Assembly: GCA_023418915.1 (NCBI GenBank)
Contig: JAEZYU010000038.1
Location: 1-64,000, forward strand
Source of the DNA: Bacillota bacterium
GTDB lineage: Bacteria > Bacillota > Clostridia > Acetivibrionales > DTU013
DNA length: 64,000 nucleotides
Reading direction: 5' to 3'
The position numbers and the translations under genes are program-made. The first letter of the stretch is position 1; each line of letters opens with the position of its first letter. This document shows, in pieces, positions 42,975-51,922 of this stretch. The notes beneath the pieces are model-generated. The model had not been told where the DNA came from and did not search any database. It was given only the letters and a program-made list of their open reading frames with translations.

Positions 42975-43586
42975 TTATTGATGCCATTCCTGCTTTTTTC
43001 CGAGGAACAGCTTTACCACTGCCTGCTCGAGCTCTTCGATGCTGCCGTCATTACGCAGAACCTCATCTGCCAGCTTGAGGTACTCATCGTCCCCCATTTG
43101 CGAGTCGATCCTCTTCACAGCCTCGTCATATGTATAGCCGCTTCTTTCCATCACACGTCTGATCCTTGCTTCTCTTTCGGCGGCAACTACCCATATTTCA
43201 TCTGCCAGGTCGATGAAGCCTCTCTCAATTGGTATAGGCGCATCCAGCACGATCATATCCCATTTGCCGGTGTTTTTCAAAAGCTCTACTGTGTCATAAA
43301 TTTTTTCTGTTATATATTTATGTGTGATGGTATTCAACGCATTGAGCAGATTTTTATCACTAAATGCGGCAACTGCAAGCTTCCGCCTGTCAAGCTCCCC
43401 ATTTAAGTCTATTATGCCGGCGCCGAAATAACCGACTAGTTCTTCGAAAGCCTTTCCCCCGCTTGCCGTAACACTCCTGGCAAGCACATCAGCATCCACA
43501 ACGGCAGCTCCCAGATCCCTCAGCGTTCTTGATACCGAGCTTTTACCGCTGCCAATACCTCCTGTTACTCCGATGATTTTCAACAT
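42975..43586 (-). CDS. coaE: Dephospho-CoA kinase
   Basis: A 203-residue P-loop kinase that makes the last step of coenzyme A synthesis. GGIGSGKSSVS at residues 9-19 is the Walker A; DADVLAR, DAPIPIERG and the CoA-binding lid (RIRRVMERSGYT) are typical. It follows polA by 29 bases, a pairing common in Firmicutes. Confidence 0.96.
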   Translation of the reverse strand: MLKIIGVTGGIGSGKSSVSRTLRDLGAAVVDADVLARSVTASGGKAFEELVGYFGAGIIDLNGELDRRKLAVAAFSDKNLLNALNTITHKYITEKIYDTVELLKNTGKWDMIVLDAPIPIERGFIDLADEIWVVAAEREARIRRVMERSGYTYDEAVKRIDSQMGDDEYLKLADEVLRNDGSIEELEQAVVKLFLGKKQEWHQ

Positions 43587-43615
43587 TACTCTTCCTTTCC
43601 AGCTAATGCCCTGTT

Positions 43616-46306
43616 CTATTTAGTCTCATACCAGCTGGATCCTGTCTTGACCTCAGCAATAAGCGGTACTTCCATATTCACTGCATTTTCCATGCAACGC
43701 TGCAGGATCTCCTCGACCTCTTTCCTTTCATCTATGCATGTCTCAATTATTAATTCGTCATGCACCTGAAGTATAAGCCTCGATATCATTTTACGTTCAC
43801 GAAGTTCCTTATATACGCCAACCATCGCAATTTTGATTATATCAGCTGCACTCCCCTGTATCGGCATGTTCATGGCGACCCGCTCACCAAAGGAGCGCAT
43901 GTTGAAGTTTGACGATTTCAGCTCAGGCAGGTATCTTCTTCTTTTGAACATGGTCTCAACATAGCCGCTGCGTTTGCCGTTCTCAACGGTATCATGCATA
44001 TAGTTCCTGACACCCGGATACCTTTCCAGATAATCATCGATATATTTGCGTGCTTCCTTTCTGGTAATGCCCAGATCCTTTGAAAGGCTGAAATCGCCTA
44101 TGCCATATACAATGCCAAAATTCACCGCCTTTGCCCGGGAACGCATCAGCGGCGTCACATTCTCCTTAGGAACGTTGAATACACCCGATGCGGTGGCAGT
44201 GTGTATATCCTCATTGTTTAGGAAGGCTGCTCTCATGTTCTCATCACCGGTAATATGAGCCAGTACTCTGAGCTCTATCTGGGAGTAATCGGCATCCGAC
44301 AGAAGAAATCTGTCAGATTCAGGAATAAACACCTTCCTTATTTCCCTGCCCATTTCAAGCTTTACCGGTATGTTCTGCATATTAGGTTCCGTGCTGCTGA
44401 TCCTTCCGGTGGCAGTAACAGTCTGATTAAAGCTTGAGTGTATACGGCCGGTCAAAGGGTTTATCACATTCAACAGCCCTTCTGCATATGTGGATCTAAG
44501 CTTTATCAGCTGTCTGTATTCCAATATTTTGGAGACTATTTCATGTCTGTCAGCGAGCTGATCCAAAACCTCTGCGTTGGTCGAATAACCGGTTTTTGTC
44601 TTTTTCAGAGCAGGAAGACCAAGCCTTTCAAACAATATGGTCCCAAGCTGTTTGGGAGAATTTATGTTGAATTCTTCGCCTGCCGATTGGTAGATATCCT
44701 TTTCTGTAGCCTCGATCCTCTCGTTTAGTTTGGCTGAATACTTCTCAAGGCCTTCCCTGTTGACCCTGAATCCTCTGTACTCCATATCCGCCAATACTTC
44801 TATCAGCGGCATTTCTATTTCGCAGCAGAGCTTTTCCTGACCGTTTTCACTGATCTTCTCACTGATGATTTCCACAAGCTGCATTACTATTCTGCTGTGA
44901 AGCGCCGCAGATGGAGCAAGTTGATCTGTTGTCAGTTTACAATACGGTGTAAAGCTTTTCCCTTTGCCGCACAAATCAGTGATCGACTTAAATGTGTATC
45001 CAAGATACTGTTGAGACAACTCAGATACTGTATATGTATTGCGGGACGGATCAAGTATATATGCTCCTATCATCGTATCAAAGCTTAGTCCTTCCATTCC
45101 GGCATCCTTCCACTTCAAATACACCAGAAAATTTTTAAGGTCGTGTCCATACTTTTTTACTGAACTGTCAGATAGCACACTCTCGAACTGTTGCAGGAAT
45201 TGATCCTCTTTTATGCCTCCCCCGATGTTCACGTATGCATTCTGATCTGCCCATGAGAGGCCAATACCCGCAAGAGCTGTTTCAAACTGGCTGGTGTTGT
45301 CAAGCAGATGGTAGATTGAAACCTGTCCGGCATTTGAAACTGATGATATGATGCCCGCTAGAGCAATAGGGTCGTCTATGACTGAAAACTCAGGGATTTC
45401 CATGTCTGCGGCTCGTATGTCGTTTCGCGGTGCGAGACTAAATTTTTCAATAAAGCTTTTAAATTCGAGCCTTTTGAACAGCTCATACAGTCTGTCCTTA
45501 TCAAACTCTTTTCTCTTAAGCTCTTCTAATTGGCACAGTGTCTGCATGTCTGTGTCTATCGTTGCCAGGTGCCTGCTCATAAAGGCAAGCTCCCTGTTCG
45601 CCTCCAGCTTTTCACGCACACCTTTTTTTCCGACCTTATCAATATTATCATATACAGCTTCAAGAGACCCAAAGGTCTTTATTAGGTCGAGTGCGGTTTT
45701 TTCTCCAATGCCCGGGACTCCCGGTATATTGTCCGATTTGTCTCCCATAAGTCCCTTTACATCGATGAACTGTCTGGGAGTAACACCATATCTCTCGAAT
45801 ACGCCTGCCGCATCATAGTACTCTGTTACTGTCCTGCCGGATTTTGTCACAGGGATAAGTATCCTGGTGGTATCGGATGCAAGCTGAAGAGAATCTCTGT
45901 CGCCGGTCACGATGGCAACCTCCATATTTTCTTCTTCTGCGCATTTCGAAACGGAGCCGATTATGTCATCTGCTTCGAAGCCCTCCATTTCAAGGCGCTT
46001 TATATTCATAGCATCCAATATCTCCTTCATGTAAGGGAGCTGTTCGGCCAGCTCCGGCGGCATTCCCTTTCTCTGTGCCTTGTAGCCGGCATATTCGATG
46101 TGCCTGAAGGTTGGTGCCTTAAGGTCGAAAGCTACACACAGATACTGAGGTTCCTCCTCTGAAATAAACTTATTCAATATATTCAGAAATCCGAAAATGG
46201 CATTCGTGTGGAGCCCGTCAACGGCAGATAACATCTGTTGCCCCTGCAGGCCGTAAAAAGCTCTGTTTAGTATGCTGTTGCCGTCGATTATCATTAATTT
46301 TCCCAT
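43616..46306 (-). CDS. polA: DNA polymerase I
   Basis: An 896-residue repair polymerase with three parts: the 5'-3' nuclease (MIDGNSILNRAFYGL through GDKSDNIPGVPGIGEKTA), a middle domain in the place of the 3'-5' exonuclease where the catalytic DxE residues are not visible, so probably inactive, and a family A polymerase with DADYSQIELRVLAHI (motif A), RSRAKAVNFGIVYGI (motif B) and LQVHDELIIE (motif C). It fills gaps and removes primers. It leads a polA-coaE-transglycosylase run. Confidence 0.97.
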   Translation of the reverse strand: MGKLMIIDGNSILNRAFYGLQGQQMLSAVDGLHTNAIFGFLNILNKFISEEEPQYLCVAFDLKAPTFRHIEYAGYKAQRKGMPPELAEQLPYMKEILDAMNIKRLEMEGFEADDIIGSVSKCAEEENMEVAIVTGDRDSLQLASDTTRILIPVTKSGRTVTEYYDAAGVFERYGVTPRQFIDVKGLMGDKSDNIPGVPGIGEKTALDLIKTFGSLEAVYDNIDKVGKKGVREKLEANRELAFMSRHLATIDTDMQTLCQLEELKRKEFDKDRLYELFKRLEFKSFIEKFSLAPRNDIRAADMEIPEFSVIDDPIALAGIISSVSNAGQVSIYHLLDNTSQFETALAGIGLSWADQNAYVNIGGGIKEDQFLQQFESVLSDSSVKKYGHDLKNFLVYLKWKDAGMEGLSFDTMIGAYILDPSRNTYTVSELSQQYLGYTFKSITDLCGKGKSFTPYCKLTTDQLAPSAALHSRIVMQLVEIISEKISENGQEKLCCEIEMPLIEVLADMEYRGFRVNREGLEKYSAKLNERIEATEKDIYQSAGEEFNINSPKQLGTILFERLGLPALKKTKTGYSTNAEVLDQLADRHEIVSKILEYRQLIKLRSTYAEGLLNVINPLTGRIHSSFNQTVTATGRISSTEPNMQNIPVKLEMGREIRKVFIPESDRFLLSDADYSQIELRVLAHITGDENMRAAFLNNEDIHTATASGVFNVPKENVTPLMRSRAKAVNFGIVYGIGDFSLSKDLGITRKEARKYIDDYLERYPGVRNYMHDTVENGKRSGYVETMFKRRRYLPELKSSNFNMRSFGERVAMNMPIQGSAADIIKIAMVGVYKELRERKMISRLILQVHDELIIETCIDERKEVEEILQRCMENAVNMEVPLIAEVKTGSSWYETK

Positions 46307-46385
46307 ACAGCAAGCCTTCTTTCTGCGTATCTCACACTATTTTTTACACCCTATGAAGTAATTTTTCATCCAATATATTCTACAC

Positions 46386-46416
46386 AAAAAAACGGCTGCC
46401 GTAAATGGCTGCCGTT
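46386..46416 (-). terminator. Rho-independent terminator of the sigma/anti-sigma operon
   Basis: AACGGC / GCCGTT (46391-46416), followed on the minus strand by seven T residues, just beyond the DUF4349 gene. Confidence 0.75.
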
Positions 46417-46467
46417 ATCGATAGTTATAATACTTCGCTATTATTGACTATTATTATCGATTATTTC

Positions 46468-47622
46468 TCACTTCTCATTAATGTTGACTGTGACTGTAAC
46501 AAAATCCGAGCTCAGCCTTATCATTTCTATCTGTTCGCCTATCTGCTCCTTCTCACTCTTTAGCTTGTTTATTTCTTCACTGTTTTGATCAGTATTTTTG
46601 CTTTGAAGCTCTTTTATATTTTGGTCATATATCGAAGTCTGCTCAATCAAGATGTTCAGCAGATCAGTTCGGTCCTCAGTGACAAAAGCGCCGATCTGTA
46701 CATTCGCTGCACCAAAGCAGTCGTTAAGTGCTGCAGAAAACATATTATAGTCATCTTCTGCAAATACCAACTGCAACTGAATACTCATATCAGCCCTGCT
46801 AAATGAGTCCAAACCCTGTACAGGGCTCCTCGCAAATCCCGAACCGACAGTCATTTCGTCCGTTCCCGGAACCGTTCCGTTATTGAGCGAAGCCAGTGTA
46901 GTGACTGTTTCAACAGCAGCTGCAGTATCCTCAACAGTTATGATGACCTCAGATGATTTGCTGGTCGCCATTTCAGCTTCTGTCAGTGCGATGTTTATAC
47001 TGTCATCCCGTCCCTTTTCAGAGGCAGAGCGATTGATGTCATAACTTCTTGGAGCTGTAAGTGCCTGATTAGATTCCATTATTCCATAATCCATAATTCC
47101 CGCACTGCCATCAGCCATATCTGCGCCTGTTGCTGACTGTATGCCAGCCTCGCCATCCATAATATCTGCGGTAACTTTTGAGGAAGTATCCTCCGCAGGT
47201 GTTTCTGCAGGTGCTGCTGCCGACATGTTATAACTGTCGGAATCATTCTTTGTCTTCATATTTTCAGAAAGCAATCCGAACCTTACAATGCTTCCTCCAA
47301 GGAAGATTAGGAGTATGCCGGCTGCAATGGATGCAAAGGTCTTGGCATGCAGAGTTTTCTTTGGCCTGTCGATGCTTCTGACATTATTGTTTCTGGCAGC
47401 GACAGCAGTCAGTTTTTCGTGCAGTTCCACCCGGAATCCCTCCGGAAGCGGCTCAAGCGGCATGCTGCTGCAAAGCCTGATGATCTGTAACATTTCATCC
47501 AGTTCTCTTTTGCATTCCGGACAGTTTTTTACATGCTCTTCGAAGGACATCCTTTCATTGATATCCAGTTCGTTGTCCGCATATGCACTTATATTGTTCC
47601 TTACATCTGCACAGCTTGTCAT
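46468..47622 (-). CDS. Putative anti-sigma factor with DUF4349-like extracellular domain
   Basis: A 384-residue membrane protein. The N-terminal 60 residues are a zinc-finger anti-sigma domain (zf-HC2): HVKNCPECKREL gives HxxxCxxC. One transmembrane helix spans about residues 96-117. The extracellular part has an Ala/Ser/Asp-rich linker, then a DUF4349-like domain ending in a coiled coil (ELQSKNTDQNSEEINKLKSE). AAAGGAGG precedes the ATG at 47622. It is encoded 19 bases after the sigma factor and probably sequesters it until an envelope signal triggers release. Confidence 0.87.
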   Translation of the reverse strand: MTSCADVRNNISAYADNELDINERMSFEEHVKNCPECKRELDEMLQIIRLCSSMPLEPLPEGFRVELHEKLTAVAARNNNVRSIDRPKKTLHAKTFASIAAGILLIFLGGSIVRFGLLSENMKTKNDSDSYNMSAAAPAETPAEDTSSKVTADIMDGEAGIQSATGADMADGSAGIMDYGIMESNQALTAPRSYDINRSASEKGRDDSINIALTEAEMATSKSSEVIITVEDTAAAVETVTTLASLNNGTVPGTDEMTVGSGFARSPVQGLDSFSRADMSIQLQLVFAEDDYNMFSAALNDCFGAANVQIGAFVTEDRTDLLNILIEQTSIYDQNIKELQSKNTDQNSEEINKLKSEKEQIGEQIEMIRLSSDFVTVTVNINEK

Positions 47623-47641
47623 CTCCGACCCTCCTTTCACG

Positions 47642-48238
47642 TTATTTGACGTAATCCTCAAATAAAAGTTCCCGTTTTGCAGACAAAACGTTTTTTAGCG
47701 CCTGCCTTGCTCTATTTAATCTTGACTTCACAGTACCTCCCGGACAATCCAGGATCTGTGCAATCTCCTCATAGCTCATTCCATGTATGTCTCTTAACGT
47801 TATCGCCGCCTTCTGATCTTCAGGCAGGCTGTTTATCGCATCGTTTACGATCTTCCGCACTTCCTCCCGTTCCGCTGCTTCATCCGGACGCAGGTCATCA
47901 CTTTCCACCTGTCGCTTCATGTCACCGTCGTCCATATGAATTTCTTCATCGAGAGAAATGACCTTTTTATTTTTTCTCTTTCTGATTTCGTCAAGGCAAA
48001 CATTTGTAGTTATCCTATAGACCCATGTTGAAAAAGACGATTGCTCCTTAAATCCGGAGATCGCTTTGAATATTCTTATAAATGCCTCCTGCGCTAGATC
48101 AGCAGCATCATCATAATTGCCGATCATCCTCATGGCAAGGTTGAACACTTTTTTTTGGTAAGCTTCTATCAATTCTTCAAAAGCAGTGACATCACCTGCT
48201 TTTGCTTTTTCAAGCAGAAGCTGCTCATTATGGTCCAT
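47642..48238 (-). CDS. ECF-type RNA polymerase sigma factor (SigW-like)
   Basis: A 198-residue group IV sigma factor. Region 2: DLAQEAFIRIFKAI and FSTWVYRITTNVCLDEIRKR; region 4: GMSYEEIAQILDCPGGTVKS and LNRAR. It probably controls a cell-envelope response and is held by the adjacent anti-sigma protein. Its own promoter looks like sigma-A (TTACAA-16-TATAAT). No ECF-type AAC/CGT promoter is seen, so autoregulation is not supported here. Confidence 0.93.
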   Translation of the reverse strand: MDHNEQLLLEKAKAGDVTAFEELIEAYQKKVFNLAMRMIGNYDDAADLAQEAFIRIFKAISGFKEQSSFSTWVYRITTNVCLDEIRKRKNKKVISLDEEIHMDDGDMKRQVESDDLRPDEAAEREEVRKIVNDAINSLPEDQKAAITLRDIHGMSYEEIAQILDCPGGTVKSRLNRARQALKNVLSAKRELLFEDYVK

Positions 48239-48295
48239 AAGATCTTGTTACCCCCTGCACTTCGATATGCAAAAAAAATAACATATACAAAATAG

Positions 48296-48323
48296 ATTAT
48301 ACATTATTTTTTCATTCTTGTAA
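48296..48323 (-). promoter_or_regulatory. Promoter of the ECF sigma operon
   Basis: Minus strand TTACAA (48318-48323), 16-base spacer, TATAAT (48296-48301). The -35 box lies in TTCTTGTAACGGAT, a sequence repeated in the array upstream. Confidence 0.62.
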
Positions 48324-48828
48324 CGGATAAAAAAAAATGCCAGGCAGTGGGTTTTGGACGCAGATGGGCTGGGCCTGTTATGCGGATGAGCTGTGGCTGG
48401 TGTGCGGATGGGCTGTGGCTGGTATTATTTATTCTTTCTTGTATCGGATTAAAAATACCAGGCAGTAGGTTTTGGACGCAGATGGGCTGGGGTGGTTATG
48501 CGGATGAGCTGTGGCTGGTGATAAGTAGTAGCTGGTTTAGTGTAGCAGGATTAGGCGGCGGTTGTTGGCTGCAGCAGCTTTGAGTAAGCAGCAATTGACT
48601 GTGCTAAGGTTAGGCTGGGGCTGTTGATATTTATTCATTCTTGTAACGGATTAATAAAAATACCAGGCAGTGGGTTTTGGACGCAGATGGGCTGGGGTGG
48701 TTATGCGGATGAGCTGTGGCTGGTGATAAGTAGTAGCTGGTTTAGGCGGCAGAATTAGGCGGCGGTTGTTGGCTGCGGCTTTGAGTAAGCAGCAATTGAC
48801 TGCGCTAAGGTTAGGCTGGGGCTGTTGA
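48303..48828. repeat. Tandem repeat derived from the sigma-factor upstream region (three units)
   Basis: Three imperfect units begin at about 48303, 48425 and 48628, each with TTCTTGTAACGGAT (or near), followed by ACCAGGCAGTGGGTTTTGGA and GGGCTGG...GCGGATGAGCTGTGGCTGG. Units two and three are about 200 bases and alike throughout, ending AGGTTAGGCTGGGGCTGTTGA; unit one is shorter. Rich in G and T on the plus strand. Reading frames here (such as 48347-48583) are artefacts of the repeats. Confidence 0.8.
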
Positions 48829-48924
48829 AAGTACAACTGTATCCGAGTTAGTGACGCTAGCCGCTCCTAATAAGCGGTGGTGAGCTGCTGTCTTCCGAAT
48901 AAGTGGTGGAGGCGGCAAGGCAGT

Positions 48925-49023
48925 GTGGTTGGCGGCAGCCTGAAAGCACAGCACCATACGGTGGTCGGCGGCAGCCTGAAAGCATAGCACCATACGGTGG
49001 TTGGCGGCAGCTCACAAACAGCG
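48925..49023. repeat. Tandem 36-bp repeat (2.7 units)
   Basis: Units start at 48925, 48961 and 48997 with GTGGTTGGCGGCAGCCTGAA; the first two (36 bp) differ at only a few positions and the third is partial. No coding sense. Confidence 0.8.
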
Positions 49024-49119
49024 GTGTGGTTCGGAGGAAAGGTACTTAGAACTGTATATGCGTACACTGTTCTAAAATTCAGTCTTTTGCAGTGAACCCT
49101 TCAAAATTTCTGTTTTTTT

Positions 49120-49170
49120 TTGATAACACAATAGAATCCAAGATTATGTAACACAATTATAGTTAAATGT
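49120..49170. repeat. R1-like fragment (copy D)
   Basis: TAACACAATAGAATCCAAGA and the following TTATGTAACACAATTATAG match the core of R1 (TCCAGATTATGTAAAATAATCAT). A degenerate remnant. The nearby stretch 49170-49330 has an inverted repeat CGGTCATTTTTGT (49264-49276) / ACAAAAAAGACCG (49299-49311), and TCATTTTTGTCTATT occurs twice. Confidence 0.4.
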
Positions 49171-49331
49171 CTATAAATGTTAGTTTTTTCTTATGCTAGT
49201 TGAGTTTTCGGATACTTCGCTTTTACGTTCATTTTTGTCTATTTGCAATTATTTTGTTTGTTTCGGTCATTTTTGTCTATTATGGTTGTTAACCTTAAAC
49301 AAAAAAGACCGTTCTACTATCACGAAAGTTT

Positions 49332-49563
49332 TACTGCTCAAAAATGCAAGTTTTGTGCATCCGATACAGAATTTCGGATTCTAGTGTTAAATTATGCAAA
49401 TAATGGGAAGAAAATAGTGAATTTTTTCAATGAAAATTCACTATAACTCAGCATATCTCTAGATTATGTAAAGTAATCGAAGAAAAATAGCTCCAATTTC
49501 GACTTATTTATTCCCACTAATTGAATTTTTTAACAGTTCACTTCTTCCGAAGTTATGTAAACC
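49332..49563. repeat. Dispersed repeat R1, copy C
   Basis: ACTGCTCAAAAATGCAAG (49332-49350) matches the inverted end of the family, and ATGCAAATAATGGGAAG through AGATTATGTAAAGTAATCGA to CAGTTCACTTCTTCCGAAG match copies A and B in the same order and orientation. Confidence 0.6.
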
Positions 49564-49616
49564 CAACATCTGGAGATTCAAATAAACAATTAGCAGCGTT
49601 AGGTAAACGAAGTGAT

Positions 49617-50330
49617 GGTTGGTGCTTTGGAAACATAACCGGAATAAATGGCGTTGGTGGTCCTGCCCTGTCACGACCCGCAACCTGCTCATAAGCCGGG
49701 ACTTGCAAGCCTTTTGAGCCCGCTCACTTACATACCCGCAACCGCTAATAAGCAGGGAGCGCCAGTGTCGTTTGTGGAGGTTATGGTTCCAGCCTTCGGA
49801 GCTGTGCTGCAACATATACAGTCGAAAAGGCGGATCTGCAATACCAGTAAGATACGACTTCCTTACCTAAAACCTGCTTTCTCTGCTAATGGGACACTAT
49901 GGTTGGCGCTTTGGAAACATAACCGGAATAAATGGCGTTGGTGGTCCTGCCCTATCACGACCCGCAGCCCGCTCACAAGCCGGGACTTGCAAGCCTTTTG
50001 AGCCCGCTCACATACACACCCGCAGCCCGCTCACTTACATACCCGCAACCCGCTCGCATACATACCCGCAACCGCTAATAAGCAGGGAGCGCCAGTGTCG
50101 TTTGTGGAGGTTATGGTTCCAGCCTTCGGAGCTATGCTGCAACATATACAGTCGAAAAGGCGGATCTGCAATACCAGTAAGATACGACTTCCTTACCTAA
50201 ACCTGCTTTCTCTGCTAATGGAGCATATCAGTTGGTGCTTTGAAAACATAACCGGAATAAATGGCGCTGGTGGTCCTGCCCTATCACGACCCGCAGCCCG
50301 CTCACATACATACCCGCAGCCCGCTCACAT
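49617..50330. repeat. Tandem array of ~285-330 bp units flanking the broken murA
   Basis: GGTTGGTGCTTTGGAAACAT starts units at about 49617, 49902 and (truncated) 50231. Units one and two share AACCGGAATAAATGGCG, ACTTGCAAGCCTTTTGAGCC, CAGGGAGCGCCAGTGTCG and AAGATACGACTTCCTTACC. Between them are shorter ACCCGCAGCCCGCTCACATA-like repeats of about 22 bases in different numbers, which account for the unequal unit lengths. Open frames across it (e.g. 49648-50001) share no protein signature and I do not call them genes. Confidence 0.8.
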
Positions 50331-50339
50331 CCGTGCCTG

Positions 50340-50696
50340 AAAAGTAACGCATCCACCCGGATAGCTAATAGTCACTCTTCCGCATCTGGCCAGCATCGGT
50401 CCCATAAAAATAATCGAAGAACGCATTTCTGCGGCTAGTTCCACCGGTATCTGGGTTTCTCTGATATCTGAAGAGTTTACGATTATTACATCACCTTCCG
50501 TTTTGACATTGCATCCGATCCTTCTGAGAATTCCGATCATGACCTCAACATCCCTTAGTCTGGGGCAGTTCTTTATGATACTTTCCCCACCGTTCAGCAG
50601 TGAAGCAGCCAAAATCGGCAAAACGGCATTTTTGGAGCCTTCGACCTCGATCTCACCTTGGAGTCTGGCGCCCCCCGTAATCATTAACTTGCTCAT
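50340..50696 (-). pseudogene. murA: Truncated UDP-GlcNAc 1-carboxyvinyltransferase (MurA), first ~120 residues
   Basis: Begins MSKLMITGGARLQGEIEVEGS with AGGTG upstream, continues SKNAVLPILAASLL, CPRLRDVEVM and MRSSIIFMGPMLARCGR. It stays in frame to YPGGC (50349-50351 is the cysteine codon), the active-site loop of MurA, and then diverges at once into VTFQARM and a stop inside the repeat array. A full MurA is about 420 residues, so about 300 are missing and the enzyme cannot work. A complete copy must exist elsewhere if the cell makes peptidoglycan normally. Confidence 0.85.
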
Positions 50697-50745
50697 AAAA
50701 ACACCTCGCACACATTTCATCTTATGCTGAAAAAATGTAATGTGT

Positions 50746-51855
50746 TCAGATTCTTTCGTACCTGGAATAGCGCGAAACGTTGAGCAGTATACCCACTTCT
50801 GTCATAAACAGGACAAGAGCGGTACCTCCGGAACTGAAAAAAGGCAATGAAACACCTGTCGGCGGAACTGTATTTGTCACGACTGCGACATTGAATAGAC
50901 TCTGGACGGCAATAAGCGCCGTGATACCTGATGCTATAAGGCATCCATAGGTATCAGGGGCATGGACTGCTATCTTTATCCCTCTCCATATAAAAATCAT
51001 AAATAGAAGTAAAACTGCAAGCACACCTACAAAACCAAGCTCTTCAGCCAGTATAGGAAAAATGTAATCGTTATGAGGTTCAGGTATATAGAGAAACTTC
51101 TGCATACTCTGACCAAGGCCGCGACCGAAAACGCCGCCAGACCCTATAGCGTACAGCGACTGTATCGTCTGCCATCCCTCGCCCCTTGGATTGCTCCATG
51201 GGTTCAGCCAGGAATTGATTCTTGGCGTCATATAGTCGGTAAACGTGATAACAGCTCCAACCAGTACCGCAACAGGCACTACCAGTACCGCAAAATGCCT
51301 TATCTTTGCTCCTGCAGCAAAGAGTACAATCATTGCTACTGCTATCATAATTATTGTTGCACTCAGATGAATTTCAAGCAGCAGTAATGCAGCGATCACG
51401 CCTAAAACAAACAGATATGGCAAAAGGTCTCCGAAAAATGAATCAAGAGATTTTCTCCTCCTGGAGAGATTGAATGAAAAGAACAGTATCAAACCCATTT
51501 TGGCAAGCTCTGAGGGCTGAAACCTGAAACCTGCTATTACGATCCATCTCCATGAGCCATTCGACTCACTGCCGACACCTGGTATCAGCACAAGGATCAG
51601 AAGGACCACACTTACACCAAGCAGCGCCCATACGGTCTTCCTGCCTATCTTGTGGTAATCGTAATTGGCTGCAAGCAGCATGGCCGCCATTCCGATAGCG
51701 GCAAATATAAGCTGCCTGTTTATATAGAAATATATATTGCCGTACTCTTTTTCTGCCGTAGGCGCACTTGCGCTAAAAACCATGATAAGTCCCATGGAGA
51801 GCAGTATCAGCACTGTGATGAACAACAGAAAATCAAACGGCTTCTTATCTTTCAT
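50746..51855 (-). CDS. ftsW: FtsW/SpoVE-type SEDS glycosyltransferase
   Basis: A 369-residue polytopic SEDS protein with about ten hydrophobic segments. FRFQPSELAKMG and the later LAEELGFVG and GVSLPFFSSGGTAL motifs are typical of FtsW/SpoVE. It polymerises glycan strands from lipid II with a partner PBP at the septum or in the spore cortex. It lies in the dcw cluster after mraY. FtsW and SpoVE cannot be told apart here. Confidence 0.9.
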   Translation of the reverse strand: MKDKKPFDFLLFITVLILLSMGLIMVFSASAPTAEKEYGNIYFYINRQLIFAAIGMAAMLLAANYDYHKIGRKTVWALLGVSVVLLILVLIPGVGSESNGSWRWIVIAGFRFQPSELAKMGLILFFSFNLSRRRKSLDSFFGDLLPYLFVLGVIAALLLLEIHLSATIIMIAVAMIVLFAAGAKIRHFAVLVVPVAVLVGAVITFTDYMTPRINSWLNPWSNPRGEGWQTIQSLYAIGSGGVFGRGLGQSMQKFLYIPEPHNDYIFPILAEELGFVGVLAVLLLFMIFIWRGIKIAVHAPDTYGCLIASGITALIAVQSLFNVAVVTNTVPPTGVSLPFFSSGGTALVLFMTEVGILLNVSRYSRYERI

Positions 51856-51922
51856 ATGTAACCTCCGAGACCTTGTATATCTAAGGCATAGTATTGATTA
51901 CTGATAGGTTAATTTTGCTGCC

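Noticed and set aside
48925..49023. Possible CRISPR array (36-bp units)
   Set aside because: The 36-mers are directly adjacent; there are no spacers and no cas genes.
48347..49067. Short frames on both strands, some Trp/Gly-rich or Pro-rich
   Set aside because: Artefacts of the GC-rich tandem repeats; the amino-acid content simply mirrors the repeat.
49648..50340. Several overlapping plus-strand frames of 80-120 codons in the repeat array
   Set aside because: They follow the tandem repeats, change frame between copies, have no ribosome binding sites at their starts and no protein-like motif.
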